In this document: positions 10,697 to 22,885 of the stretch, one piece after another | Layout of the letters: each line of letters opens with the position of its first letter | Numbering within the stretch: position 1 is the stretch's first letter | Assembly: GCF_001540865.1 (NCBI RefSeq) | Contig: NC_033623.1 | Location: forward strand, 14,176,164 to 14,240,163 | Length of the DNA stretch: 64,000 nt | Origin: Ananas comosus | Lineage: Eukaryota > Streptophyta > Magnoliopsida > Poales > Bromeliaceae | Direction: 5' to 3' | The notes under the pieces: model-generated | The model's input: only the letters and a program-made list of their open reading frames with translations | Database searches by the model: none | Told to the model about the DNA's origin: nothing | Translations under genes and position numbers: made by a program

Positions 10697-13026
10697 TTTT
10701 AGATTCGAAGCACAGTGTGGGGTTTTTGAGGGTGCACGGCGACAACGCGAGGCCTCCCCCACCCTCCTACCACACCCCCCTCTCTCCTCTTCTGAAAACA
10801 CTGTCGCATGCGAGCGTATGCCTCCCACTCACCCACTCACCCACTCACTCACTTTTGTGTGATGTTCCGCTCGTACATCGATCACACTCTGAGTCCGCAC
10901 GATAGCCCATCATTTTTTCACCTTGTGATGGATCATCTCACCTTGATCATCAAACTTTTCGGTTGGAGATTATAATTTGAGACGCGATTTACTTTAGTCC
11001 TCGTCCAATTCGTGACGACTCAGTCGTCGATTGTAGGCTTTTTGTTAGGTTGTTGGATGCAAGATGCCAGATAGATAGAGGAGGTATGTAGATTCGATAG
11101 ATTTGTACTGTAGAGGATATGCATTATGTATTAGGGTTATATCTTTCTCTCTGCTACTAAAGTGAAATTTGATCCAGATTAGGACCAAATAGGGGGGGGG
11201 GGGCTGTAACTTGCACAGTCGCCGATACTGCTTTTTTAGGGCTTTTATTATTTTTTTTTGGTCTCATTTGTGGCCTAACTTATGCTAGCTTGATATTTCT
11301 ATCTTTCATCCCAATCTGAGACTGTTTGTTGAGTAGAATATTTCAATTCTTTCACACCAAATAATTTTCTTGTTTTAGAAAGGCTCTATTAAGATGGTAA
11401 CCTTGGATTAATAAATGTAGGCAATCCCAATGATGAAATGGGATCATTCTAAAATAAGAAAGCTATTAGCTGTATCTTTGTGGATCTGAGCTTGCACGGA
11501 TCTTTTTTAGTGGCTCTCTCTTTATAGCCCTCTTAATCACCAAGTTTATTGAGTCACTTTTGGCATGATCTTTTATTAGGTGATGACCTTGATTTTTTGT
11601 CCAAATATCATCTAGCTGTATGGACAGAGCTTTTGTTTGGCGTAAGTAGAAAGTATGATAAGGAAATTGTCGCTAATTGGCTGATAGTTTTGTTCTAAAG
11701 TTTGATTGGCCTGTGATTGATTTTATTGGAGCGGGAAAAATTGGTAGCAGTAAACAACTCTTATTTTGGCTTGGACTAGCTTAACTTTTGAAAATCGATT
11801 CACCTTTATTCTAATTACAAAACATGGTTAGTAATTGATTGGTGTTGACACCCGAAAGGATGTCATTTGGAGTTCTTGGCTAAGATGATCTTTTTTGTGG
11901 ATTTTGTTATTGTTTGGCGATATTTTATCAACTATCAAAATTAGTTCTCGCGTGATTAAAGTTTTATGTAATAGCTTTTTTATAATTCAAGAATCATCTA
12001 TGGCTTTCCATTGTGGCCAAAAAGTCCCTTTTTTAAGCTCTGGTTCTGCGGCTGCTGCAAGTTTACTTATGAGTCTAGTGAAAAATATATTGGTACTGTT
12101 TTAGATAAACTCTAGTTAAAAAATAATACCACGTCGGAAATTTAAAACATGCCAAATATTATCGCTTGTTAATAGCTTTTCTTGGGCTGGTCATATATTC
12201 TATGTAATGCATCACCCTGCATGGTGAAATGGTGCATTGTATTTGCTCCATAACAACATTATGTATCTCCATACCATGCGGTAAAACTCAGGGTTTTGAA
12301 AGATAGTTTATTTGCATTCGTGATTCCGAAGGATCTGCTTTAAGGAGAGGATATTGCCCTCACTCAGCATTCTAAAAAGGATCTGCTTTAAATACAGGAG
12401 ATTGCTCTCATAAAACTAATTTACCTTTTTATGTTTGAATTTGTTTGTATACGACGGATTCGTGAAAGGCACCATATCAAACTACTTATTATTTATAATT
12501 TTAATAAATCTGATTAAAACTTTTACTTAAGTGGGAACTCTTTAACTTAACTGGAGAATTAAGAACACAGCTGGTCATTGGTCACAGTATATATGTTCCA
12601 AGCATCAGGATCTTGGATTGTCAAAACATAAAATAAGCTGAAAAACTTAAATAATTCCCATTTAGTAACGAAATCGACTTTGATCAATTTAAGCAACCAA
12701 ATTAGATGGCCCTACCAGATCAAAGCAACCAAATTAGATGGCCCTACCAACTGCCAAGCCAATTGGGCAACTCATTTGCCATTGCCACTTTTAAAAAGTA
12801 TTAAGTAAATTTATCAAACTTGAGCTTGTTTCTCACCACTTTTTTGTGTTGGCCCATTCGCTTATTTAATATGAACTTAAATTGGTATTAACTTTTGGGT
12901 TAATCATGAAATTTGGAAACCAACCTTACCATGTGACATTGTCTCTGTTTTGTGAGAGCGTAGTAAGGAAACGGAGAACAAGGACTTTTATCATCTTGGA
13001 AAAGATTTAACTAATATTTCCTTTTA
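10697..13026. other. Intergenic, no gene seen
   Basis: Short ORFs only. Small local duplications are visible: 'aggatctgcttta' blocks at about 12328 and 12369, and a roughly 35-bp tandem copy containing AACCAAATTAGATGGCCCTA around 12685-12752. A G9-10 run lies near 11191-11201. A (CCACTCAC)-like repeat lies near 10825-10853. Confidence 0.55.
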
Positions 13027-13407
13027 GGCCTCTTTTGATGTTGATGTAAAAATTTTCTAGTATAACTGAAAGTAGAAAGTTTGATTTTTATTTTTTGAAA
13101 GTTCTATTTGAATGCACGAATATTTTATTCAATATATATTTTTTTAGTTTATTAAAAAAAAATTATACATTTGATAGGTTTGTGAGATCAAATATTTAAT
13201 ATGAAATATTGTATTCAACTTTCAAATTATTTTATTTAGAATAAAATAAATCATACCGTAGGAGAAATATGATATCATACAAAAAATCATGAATAATAAA
13301 TTTATTTTAAAAAAAAGTGAAACTCCTTACTTATAATCATATTATAAAATTTTTATACTAAATAAGTTACACTTGAATAATTTATTCCGACATTCAAATA
13401 GGTCCGA
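13027..13407. mobile_element. Possible MITE (inverted-repeat AT-rich element)
   Basis: The left end (GGCCTCTTTTGATGTTGATG) and the reverse complement of the right end (GGACCTATTTGAATGTCGG) are alignable, and similarity continues inward (tagtataac / caagtgtaac). The interior is AT-rich and non-coding. The inverted arms are diverged, so boundaries are approximate. Confidence 0.4.
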
Positions 13408-14210
13408 AAGATGCTGCTATGCATGATTAGTAAGACAACATATTTCGCCTACGATGTAATTTATTTTATTTTAAAAAAATAATTTAATTGTTTAATATAA
13501 TATTCTGTTCTAAATATTCAATCACACTTTTTATCGGCCAAATATACACATTTTTCAAACAAATTAAGAGATTGTATCGAATATTTATATATTCAAACAG
13601 AATCTTAACATAAGGCTAATTTGATAGTACACTTCATTAAATTGGTGGTGCATATCTGTGGCAAAGCTACCTTACTGCGTTTGTTGTGAGCTCACATTGC
13701 TGGTTTATTCTTTTGAGAACTTTTTACCTGTTTTCTATTTTTTCTTTTTCAGAACACTGACACATAAAATTAAGTTTCAATCCATAATTTTTTTTTAAAA
13801 AAATAAAAATAAAAATAAAGAGAGCAAATGGTACAAATCGGTAGGCTAATAAGCCACGATTGGGAGTCAATAACATAATCTAAATGTTACTTCATATCTT
13901 TCATTCGAGTGGCAAGTCTATCGCTTTCCAAACTTTTACCACTTTTCTCTGATGGGTTTGTACTTCGTAATGCATTATTGAACTAACACATCTGATTCGT
14001 GATGAATAATTGTAGGGAAGTGATAAACATAGTTTTGAGCATACAAAATTTTGAAAATGTTGATTATTTCAGTATAGTGTAATGTAGTATCTTTTGTTCT
14101 TTCTTTCGTAGCATATGTTTAGTACTCATAGTTTTATAATACATTGCAGATTACAAGACCCAACTCTCACGGCCCAATTTAACCCACTTATTTCATGGGC
14201 CCAAAAAGTT

Positions 14211-14374
14211 TTTTTTTTTTTTTTTTTTTTTGAGAGATAGATAGCACGCTACCCGCTTCGTTTATTTCATTTAAAAATAAACTTAACTGAAAATATGAAT
14301 CAACTAGAATTCGAACTTGAGTTTCGGGTACCAACCATCAAACCCTTTATCACTTCCTTTAGGAACGATCGGTA
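14211..14374 (-). mobile_element. SINE copy c
   Basis: Minus-strand copy with its poly(A) as a T-run at 14211-14232, then the conserved 3' tail, body, and tRNA-like 5' half (GAATTCGAACTTG region, then TTCCTTTAGGAACGATCGG). Imperfect flanking similarity (gcccaaaaagtt / gagccaaaaaagtt) is a plausible target duplication. Confidence 0.88.
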
Positions 14375-16118
14375 ATGAGCCAAAAAAGTTGGTAGGCATA
14401 TTACACTTTTTACTGCTTTTAATTTCATCTCCAACCTTTTTCTATTAATTTCACATGTTTAATTAATGTGAATAGATTCTTCGGTGAATTAAATATGATA
14501 TTGTTTCCTAAAAAAACTGTTACTTTGATATGTCAATATTTGTTGCATATGAAAAATCATAGCCCTCCCTAACCATGTGCAGTTAATAATCATGATTGTT
14601 TCGCCAATTAAGTATCAGATTCTAAAAGAGAGCGGACCCCTTCAACAGTTACAACTTTCATAATAATAAAACGTACCACAATCCTTTATTTGATAAAAAG
14701 GTTTTACACAATAAAAATATTTTCTATTTTCAGGGACCTGAGTGCTATACACACACTAATAAAAAATCAAAGATCTCTTAGATCACTGCTCTGAATATTG
14801 GACTAATTAGTAGGTATGAATCTACGAATAGGAGACTTTTTTTTTTAAAAAAAAAATTTCTTTTGGGGTGAAGATAAATAGCTACAGTAACACTTTATTT
14901 TCTATGCCTACCTGCTATCACAATACTTACATTAATAAATTAAGTGTTAAAGAACCGTTGTATTCTAAAAATTTAAGCTGCTCCTCACGTCTGTACTTGA
15001 GATTTTTTTTTTTTAGTCGGTTCATAACGTGGGCTTGAATTAGACGGAAAAAATCTAATATGCTAGAACTCTGGCATGACTCGAATTCAAAATTTCCTAC
15101 TTGATACCATATTAAAAAATCATTGTAATCTAAAAATTTAAACGGTTAGAAAATGATTTTCATATATTTTTATATTTAATATTAAGTTAAAGAAAAAAAT
15201 AATAATAATTGGCCATGTTGCGACACAATTGGCGAGCACTGCTGCACCAGAGCGCGTTCACACAACTGGCACACGCGCTTTTTGTGTGGATGGTGATCAA
15301 AGATGAACTTTTAACGGTCATTATTCGCGAGACCATATTCCCGTAATTATGCGGACGCAATATCCCAGTTGGTGTATGACACGCTTAACCATGTGAGGGT
15401 CGGTGGTTAAATTATAGTTTATTTCTTCGGATCATTACCTAAATTGATTAGATTCTAAATTAAGGATTTATTTATGAAGGTTTTACAGAAATGCAATGGA
15501 TTATGAACATTTTGTTTTGCGTTTGTTCTAATCGAATTGCTTGATATACAATTAATGTCACGCAATTACAGCACCGCATAATGTCCTCAAATCAAACATT
15601 TTATATCTCTCTCTCATCGATAAATTGGTTTTGTTTTTCAAAAGATAAAGAATCGGATGCTTGGATCATGCATCTCCTTCATCCCAAATACTTTTTGTCT
15701 CGAACTCAAAAAGTATCAATCTGCCAAAATGTTGATGCCAAAATACACATGGATCTGAACTCCTGACCTAACCCGGTCTAATCATGATTCAGACCTGACC
15801 AATTTGTTATCCAATTAATGTCCCTGTTTCCAATCCACTCACTTTATTTATATTTATATTTATATTTATATCTATTTTATATATATATTATTCTTGGAAG
15901 CATGTGATGTAGGGACTCCTCTTGTTGTTGTTGTTGTTGTTGTTGTTGTTTTTTTTTAAGGATTATATATAGGGGACCACTTATGTGGTCATCTAACTCA
16001 AGTCACACTCTTTCTATTACACCCCTTCCAACTCATTTCTTTATCCAATGATTCGGTTTCCAACAATAAAATATTATCTTATTCTTAACAAATTAACATG
16101 AATGAGCTGGATCGACTC
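14375..16118. other. Intergenic, no gene seen
   Basis: AT-rich with short ORFs only. It contains a (GTT) microsatellite at about 15922-15950 and (TTTATA)-like repeats near 15845-15875. Confidence 0.55.
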
Positions 16119-16120
16119 GA

Positions 16121-16130
16121 TATATATAAA
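16121..16130 (+). promoter_or_regulatory. TATA box of the 16200 gene
   Basis: TATATATAAA lies 70 bp upstream of the ATG, giving an expected transcription start near 16155 and a short leader. This is a positional inference from the canonical plant TATA motif. Confidence 0.65.
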
Positions 16131-16199
16131 AGCCAAAGTCCCTTGCCGCACAAGGGAGCACGAGTTTGCTGCAGCTAAAGGTAGAGATCGAGCCCCAAA

Positions 16200-16586
16200 A
16201 TGGCCAATGACATGAACCACAGCCAAAGGAGAGTCGACGGCCGGAAACTCGCGAGGTGTCCGAGGATCCAAATGACCCAAAAAACAGTCGAGGCGATCGA
16301 ACAAGCGTGCGGCGGGAGAATCGTCGCGCAGGACGAGCTGAGTGGCGCGGTGCGGGTGAAGATTGTGCTGAGCAAGCAACAGCTGAAACAAATGGTCGCG
16401 ATGATCGGGCGAGGGCGGAGCAATGCCGGCCCCCAGCAGAGCAGCCTAATTGCGGTCGGTTTCCCTCAGAATTTGGAGCAGCTGTTTTACGCGCTGCGGA
16501 GGCGGCACGCGAAGAAAAGTGAGGCCGCAAAGGGTCGACGGAATCGGTGGCGGCCCGCTCTTCAAAGCATCCCCGAGGAGGCCTAA
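16200..16586 (+). CDS. Small plant-specific protein, paralogue 1 (DUF4228/PADRE-like C-terminus)
   Basis: 128 codons in a single exon. I cannot assign a biochemical function. Readable features are a basic, hydrophilic protein with a central QKTVEAIEQACGGRIV segment (27-42), a VRVKIVLSKQQLKQMVAMI helix-like block (about 51-69), a LEQLFYALRRRHAKK block (about 92-106), and the C-terminal WRPALQSIPEE. The VRVK...SK(Q/K)(Q/E)LKQ block and W.P.LQSIPE end resemble small plant proteins of the DUF4228/PADRE type, many of them stress-responsive, but that assignment is from memory of the family. The same blocks recur in order in the gene at 21850. The CDS is GC-rich with a TATA box 70 bp upstream, supporting a real gene. 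Confidence 0.8.
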   Translation: MANDMNHSQRRVDGRKLARCPRIQMTQKTVEAIEQACGGRIVAQDELSGAVRVKIVLSKQQLKQMVAMIGRGRSNAGPQQSSLIAVGFPQNLEQLFYALRRRHAKKSEAAKGRRNRWRPALQSIPEEA

Positions 16587-17157
16587 ATTAAAGCTAGTGT
16601 TCTGTTGTTCCAGTTGATAGTACAAAGTTGCAAGTAGTATGTAGCAGTTTGTAACTAGAGCTTATGTAGCTCTTTGTGTTGGTCTAATATGTTTTTTTGT
16701 GATTTGGGCCACCATACTAATTAACTTTTATTTATAAACACTTGATTAATGTTGAACAAGTGTACATTTTTCCCTTTTTTTTTTGGGTGAAAGAACGAAA
16801 TTTCAATATTTTAATTTCATGCACTGAGATGTTATTTTCTTTCGTAAAAAAGGTTATGCAACACCGGTTAATGTGCCTTTTTTATTTCCTTCTTAAATTT
16901 AGGAAGTGTTACTATTACAGTTTTTTTTTTCAAAAAAAAAAAAAAATCTAAATGGAAGTACTTGCCTTAGATAAAATAAAATAAGATATACGCACAAGAT
17001 GTATAAATTAATCTTGGATGGATCTTGTTTTTTTTTTTTGTTTTCTTTTTTTTTTAACTTTTTTTATTCTGGACCTTCAAAATGTTATGAAGAATAGTAA
17101 TCTCATATTGGACCAAATAAAATTTCTTATTTGTGTACAATATCTAAGATTATCTAA
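16587..17157. other. 3' flank and intergenic DNA
   Basis: AT-rich, no gene. It begins with the probable 3' UTR of the preceding gene and carries several A and T homopolymers. Confidence 0.5.
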
Positions 17158-17328
17158 GATGCTAAATGCCTAAGCCATTATGTAATAATATTTTTGCATT
17201 TCGCATACATACTAAGCAACTTCTAGTGATAAAGCATGAAAATAATAGATTAAGATCATATGTTGAAGATCCAGCATTGAAACTCGAGAATGAAAATATA
17301 AGCACCAAGGTCTCTTACTCCTAGGAAA

Positions 17329-17359
<31 letters not shown>
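17158..17359. repeat. Direct duplication, copy 1
   Basis: About 190-200 bp from GATGCTAAATGCCTAAGCC to CCTAGGAAAGC plus a (TA)n tract. It is repeated almost identically 471 bp downstream (17629-17820), with only substitutions such as gataaag/gatgaag and agcaccaag/agcatcaag visible. A SINE and an N lie between the copies. Confidence 0.92.
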
Positions 17360-17362
<3 letters not shown>

Positions 17363-17435
17363 GAGCTAGAATACTCTCGATAGTAAACGGGGCGTTTTAC
17401 TATCGAGTTGTTTTCGATGATAGAGCTTCCAAATT

Positions 17436-17591
17436 NTTTTTTTTTTTTTGAGAGATAAGTAGCACGCTACCCGCTTCGTTTATTTCATTTAGAAATAAAC
17501 TTAGTTGAAAATGTGAATCAACTAGGATTCGAACTTGAGTCTTGGGTACCAACCACCGAGCCTTTGCCACTTGCTCTAGGGACAATTGGTA
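17436..17591 (-). mobile_element. SINE copy d, next to an ambiguous base
   Basis: Full-length minus-strand copy: a T-run (with N at 17436), the conserved 3' tail, the body, GGATTCGAACTTG (B-box complement) and CCACTTGCTCTAGGGAC (A-box complement). The N at the poly(T) suggests the tail length was not resolved. Confidence 0.9.
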
Positions 17592-17628
17592 TTAATTCTG
17601 AAATGTTAAAGAGCTCAAATTAACCCAT

Positions 17629-17820
17629 GATGCTAAATGCCTAAGCCATTATGTAATAATATTTTTGCATTTCGCATACATACTAAGCAACTTCTAGTGA
17701 TGAAGCATGAAAATAATAGATTAAGATCATATGTTGAAGATCCAGCATTGAAACTCGAGAATGAAAATATAAGCATCAAGGTCTCTTACTCCTAGGAAAG
17801 CATATATATATATATATATA
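17629..17820. repeat. Direct duplication, copy 2
   Basis: The second copy of the 17158-17359 unit, also ending in a (TA)n tract. Confidence 0.92.
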
Positions 17821-18127
17821 TGAGTATAAGAACAACATCAACAACAAGAAGTAGTTGCATCTAATTGACCTGCTCAGAAACTTCTATAAATTTATTGTTG
17901 ATACCTAAAAAAAGATCAATCAGTTAGTGAAGACTAGCTAGTTAAAGAGAATCCTGCAGGAGGAGATCAAAAGACCTAACCACATTAGTGGTCATCTGAT
18001 ATATTACATGTACTAGTTTACAAAATAATGGAAAAGCCAGGGTTAGGATTGGCTCCATACCATATTATTAAAAGATTGATCTAACTGAAAACAATCCATT
18101 ATCAACCTTAGCTATTACAAAATAGCA

Positions 18128-18255
18128 CTGACCGTACCTGGCGCAATTGACTAAGAGATTGATGGCTCAATTTAAATACGAGGTTTGAAGTTTTAGCTGA
18201 TTCACATTTCGATATGAGTTTATTTCTAAAAAAATAAACGAAATGGATAGCACGA
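18128..18255 (+). mobile_element. SINE-like copy e, diverged
   Basis: A tRNA-like 5' half (GACCGTACCTGGCGCAATTGA) runs into the family body (GCTGATTCACATTTC) and the 3' segment AAATAAACGAAATGGATAGCAC. It is more diverged than other copies and has no clear poly(A). Confidence 0.6.
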
Positions 18256-19465
18256 AAGTGAGATGAAAATTTTCGACAGAAATAAGTAAGAAACTCTTTT
18301 GGTGGTACAATATTTGAGCAATAATTTTGCAGTTTTCTTATAATTAGTTGCACGATTTTAGATGAAAAGCTACCGAATAGAACAATTTTAGGTGGGTTGT
18401 GAATGTTTCCCAACTCTGCGTGTACAAGGACATGAATGGGATGGAGATGGATTATGCGCGTAATCCGTACATAAAAAAGGCTCACTAACATACAAAAGAA
18501 CACACCTCACATCCATCTACAAGATACCAAGTAATAATACCATTCCAATTCCAATTTAATATCCCATGACCACGTACGTCATCCTGGCGTCATGCTGACG
18601 TCACCCTATTTCCACAATCGTGTTTACGCACCAATTATTATTAGTAAAACCATGGGGATTGTACGAGATGTGTAGCACAGGGAAGGGAGAAATAGCATAG
18701 AGAAGAGGGAAATATGTATATTTTTTGGTAATAATGCACGTTTGCCGAGTTCTTAATTCTATGAAAAGCATTCGACTTTTCATCTAATTAAGTTTATGAT
18801 CAAATTGTCAATCCCTTATTAAATTAACCAGGTGCTCGATCTGAGAGCCAAACAAAAAGATTGGAACAATAAAAATAAAATCGGCTAAAAATAATAATTT
18901 TATATCGTCTACTAAATAAAATAGTCACCTATACACGAATTTTTAGTTGCATCTGAATTCCCCTTTAACACAAGATAAGAGCCAGATATACATCTCTTAA
19001 TTTGTACAGCACATTAAAAACGTAGGTTTAGTGTGATTGTATTTGGTTTAATGATGTTTTAATGCATAATACTTATGGTAACTCTTTTGTTTGTTTGGAC
19101 CATCACTTGTGTGCGCTATATAACTAGCCAGGGCTAAGCCCAAGCAAAGTAAGGCCTAGTTAGGAAACGCCGTAGCTAAGAACATTCTTTTTAAAATTAA
19201 AATTATGTATAACATTTTCTTCTTTAATATTTTTAAATTGAGAATGCAACCGCAACTGGATGCTTATCTAACTGTGAATGTAATGACAATTTTAAGTATT
19301 GGAAGAGCAAAAATTTTAAGAGTTTTAATTTTTTTGGACCTTTTATAATATAAAAATAATATTTTCTGCTGTCATATTACCAAACTAGATGTAAGTATGC
19401 TGTGAAGCATATTTTGTATCGTTGTGTGCAAAATAAATGTATAACAGTACTGATCTAGAAATACC
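18256..19465. other. Intergenic, no gene seen
   Basis: AT-rich with short spurious ORFs only. No structure stands out. Confidence 0.5.
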
Positions 19466-19621
19466 AACCGTCCTTAGAGCAAGTAGCAAAGGGCTTGGTG
19501 ATTGATACCCGAGGTCCCAAGTTCGAATTACAGTTAGATTCATATTTTCAGCTAAGTTTATTTTTAAATGAAATAAACGAAGCGGATATCGTGCTACCTA
19601 TCTCTCGATAAAAAAAAAACG
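19466..19621 (+). mobile_element. SINE copy f, with 16-bp TSD
   Basis: Full-length copy with A-box-like TAGAGCAAGTAGCAAAGGG, B-box-like AAGTTCGAATTAC, the conserved 3' tail and poly(A). The flanking 16-mer at 19450-19465 (ctgatctagaaatacc) recurs with one mismatch at 19622-19637, a target duplication. The downstream duplication overlaps the head of SINE copy g. Confidence 0.9.
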
Positions 19622-19633
19622 CTGACCTAGAAA

Positions 19634-19774
19634 TACCGACTATTCCTAACGCAAATAGCAAAAGATTTTATGGTTGGTACCCGAGTCCCAAATTTGAATC
19701 CTAGTTCATATTTTCAGTTAAATTTATTTCTAAAAAAAATAAATAAAATGGATAACGTACTATCTTCCTCTCTA
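19634..19774 (+). mobile_element. SINE copy g, diverged, directly behind copy f
   Basis: The same family order is visible: CTAACGCAAATAGCAAAAG, then TTTGAATCCTAG, then TTATTTCTAAAAAAAATAAA, then ATGGATAACGTACTATC. Multiple substitutions mark it as older than copy f, which inserted at its 5' edge. Confidence 0.8.
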
Positions 19775-20044
19775 CTTATGAACATGGAGCTGGTGTTTAA
19801 AAAGAAATGCACTACTACTCAGTACAAGTACGGCGCATAAGAAAATTCCTTAGATCTTATTTATTTATTTATTTTATGAAAGTGCCTTAGTTCTTAATCG
19901 CATGTGCAGTGACCGATGACATTTTAGTGATAAGGTTATAGAGGATTATATTTATCAACTGAAAAAAAAAATATTAATAGCGAGTTTCTATCAGAATCCA
20001 ATCCAACTGAGTCTCTGATACATTATTGAGAAATGCTAGGTTTA

Positions 20045-20178
20045 TAACCAAAAGGTTTGGTGGTTGGTATTCGAGACCCAAATTCGAATCCTAGTTGATT
20101 CATATTTCTTGCTAAGATTATTTCTAAATGAAATAAACGAAGCGGATAGCGTGCTATCTATCTCTAAAAAAAAAAAAA
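20045..20178 (+). mobile_element. SINE copy h, 5'-truncated
   Basis: It begins inside the tRNA-like region (AAGGTTTGGTGGTTGG) and continues through AATTCGAATCC, the body, AAGCGGATAGCGTGCTATC and a poly(A) tail. Its 3' part is close to copy b. Confidence 0.85.
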
Positions 20179-20795
20179 CTATTTTTCTGGTAGCCTTATC
20201 AATTTTTAATTTTTTAATCTGAAATATTTAAAAACCATCGTCTAATCCCAAAGAAGGGGATGTTTGTAAGATCACAAACACTTTTGATGGCAAACTTAGC
20301 AATTTTGTAGACTGTTATTCATCTAAATCCGATTTTGGCGAGTGTGAATTTAGTCAAATAACATCATATATTTTCATTTTTCACTCCTAATCCTTCTGAC
20401 CGACCCCAAAACCTTCTGCTACAATTGTTACAGGAAACCATTTATCAAAAGCTTAATAATTTGGGAGGAAGTAATCATTGTGATTATATAATGTTAAGCA
20501 GAGACCAATTTGATCTAACAATTAATTATATTGTCATGCAACAGATCCCATCTGAGACCATAATATATATAGCACGAAATATAAAGAGGCCACCTTATAT
20601 ATACGCATGTAGCTCTAACATTGGAGATGGGATTAACACGAAACAATGCATATCATCATATATATATGCCATGTGCTCTTCCTTGTAGATGCATGAACAC
20701 GAAAATTTTAGAGCATGATTAGGCTCCCATTATTTCGTTTGGTGCAGCGGCGAAGAAATCGCTTCTCCCATGTGAAAGGGAGCGGCCGTTTGAAG

Positions 20796-20843
<48 letters not shown>

Positions 20844-21768
20844 GTTATGTAAATACACATTTTTAATTTGGGCCCTAATAATAAAGAAATATTTGATGAA
20901 CAGTCACAGTCACCCCCCATGTTACACCTCCTTAATACAAGGGCAAAAAATAATTAATGCGTAATTTGATCCCCCACCTGAATAATTCTTAGTTCGTCAT
21001 CTCATTACTTAGGTTCTGTTCCGGTGTCGAAATAAGTTATCCACAAATAAATTATTTGGTAAAAATTTTTCTTAATTATAGTGTATCTATTTTAGGTATT
21101 TAATGGCAATTCTTATCTATCAAATACAATAAAAAAAATAAAGAAAAATAAACTGCTATCAAGGCGCTCTCCCCCGTACTACTTCCTTGTATTAAGTTCA
21201 CAATATCAAACATTGCTAACATGGGTGCCATTTAGAATTAGTGGTAGATCAAACGAACATATATAATTAAATTCGAGTCCAACCCAAACCAATAATAGGG
21301 TTGGTTGGTTCATTGTCCACGTTACCGTTAACTCGACCTCATTCATCATTGCTAATAACTGATCCAAAATATTGAGCCGTTTATATATTGACACATGGAT
21401 TTAGTCGTTGTGTGATTAGTTTGGGGCATCTACTTCGTTTAATCATTTGCTTTTTAGTGAAATTGGTTTAGTAGTTACATATGATAATCCATAACTTATG
21501 GAAAATAAAAAAAATTAAATAAAAAAAATGTTATCGGTCAATTTAAGGACCACACTAACATTTGGGTTGGGAGCATGTTACGCGCCAAATTTTCTACATC
21601 AAACCATGTGAAACAAGGCCAATTCTATATTAATTTAGTAGCAGTTTACAACTTAGATCCCGTAACAATTCTTATTTATTTATTTATTTATTATTTTTTA
21701 ATCTAGTACCCACTTCTCAAATTGAATTCAACTTCTACCACTAGAGATCTATAATTTGACTCCAATTC
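20179..21768. other. Intergenic with long (TA)n tract
   Basis: No gene is supported. A (TA)n microsatellite of about 40 bp sits at 20799-20840. The rest is AT-rich. Confidence 0.55.
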
Positions 21769-21778
21769 CTATATAAGC
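21769..21778 (+). promoter_or_regulatory. TATA box of the 21850 gene
   Basis: CTATATAAGC lies about 80 bp upstream of the ATG, the same spacing seen in the paralogue at 16200. Positional inference. Confidence 0.7.
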
Positions 21779-21849
21779 CAATGTACGTTAGCTCACAACG
21801 AAGCACACACATCGCGTCCTAAGTAAATAAGTTAAAGAGAGCTAACACC

Positions 21850-22233
21850 ATGGAGATTACGCAATCTAAGAGGGATCACCACTTCTCGGCAAAGCGCTTC
21901 TTCCTGAAGAGCCAGGGGAAGCCGCAGACGGCGGCGGAGGCGATCGAGAAGCTCCACGGGGGGCGGGTGGTGTCGCGGGAGGAAGAGAACGGGGTGGTGC
22001 GCGTGAAGATCGTCGTGAGCAAGAAGGAGCTGAAGCAGATGTTGGCCGGCATAAGCGGCATCGAGAACACGGCCCGCGGTCACCAAACGGGGGGCGGCGC
22101 CTCCGCGCCGCAGTCCCTGGAGCAGCTGAGGCACGTCCTGCGGCGGCGGCGCGCGAAGAAGCTGGAGGAAGGCGCGAAGGGACTCCGCGGGGAATGGCAA
22201 CCGCAGCTGCAGAGCATCCCTGAGGAGATTTAG
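21850..22233 (+). CDS. Small plant-specific protein, paralogue 2 (DUF4228/PADRE-like C-terminus)
   Basis: 127 codons, single exon, function unknown. It shares with the 16200 product the blocks PQTAAEAIEKLHGGRVVS (about 31-48), VVRVKIVVSKKELKQMLAGI, SLEQLRHVLRRRRAKK and the C-terminal WQPQLQSIPEE. Only the N-terminal 25-30 residues are unrelated. The CDS is very GC-rich and has a TATA box 80 bp upstream, so it is probably expressed. Same orientation, same intronless structure and only 5.3 kb between the two genes imply a local duplication, old enough that intergenic DNA is not alignable by eye. The family assignment is a recollection, not a search result. Confidence 0.85.
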   Translation: MEITQSKRDHHFSAKRFFLKSQGKPQTAAEAIEKLHGGRVVSREEENGVVRVKIVVSKKELKQMLAGISGIENTARGHQTGGGASAPQSLEQLRHVLRRRRAKKLEEGAKGLRGEWQPQLQSIPEEI

Positions 22234-22854
22234 GAGAGAATCCTCTTTCGCTTATTAGTAGTTAACATGGTTTTGATCTACATTTGTACAGTTTTGAGAG
22301 GGGTTCACTAGTTTGTCCTCCGTGAGATTTGAGGGATATAACAAATTTAGTAGCGTCTCCTAATCTCCCATTGTGTAAAGTGATTATTAATTGGTACCAG
22401 GCAGTGCTGATCTTTTTTGCACTCCTGATGATTTAAAGTAACGTGCAGTTTTTTTTTTTTGGAACTTCTTGTTTTTGGAGGTGAAGTGTTCTATGGGAAA
22501 GTAATTAGCCCAGAGGCCAGAGGTATAATCAAATCACTTGGAGAATGGATTTTTTTTTTCTTTTTCTGTTTTCATTTTTTATATTCTTTTGTAAGAAACA
22601 GAGTAGCAGTTGTTGTTGCTCTCCAAGGTTCCATTTGGAATTGGAGGTTGTCTAACATTATTAGATATGATGAAATTAAGGCGAAAACATATAAAAGAAT
22701 ATATATTTTTTTATTTTTATATAAAACCATAAAAAATAAATTGTAATTAGTTGATTACATTATGCGCAAGATAATATCATGTTAAAAAATAATATTTTTC
22801 CAGCAAAAGAAACCATTACTAGGAAGTACTACACAAAATCAATATATTTGTGAG

Positions 22855-22885
<31 letters not shown>

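Noticed and set aside
10605..10862. 85-aa ORF downstream of SMT2
   Set aside because: It starts inside the tandem duplication and has no recognisable domain or splice context.
17330..22880. (TA)n tracts as an origin or CRISPR-like array
   Set aside because: Simple dinucleotide microsatellites without repeat-spacer structure; the genome is eukaryotic.
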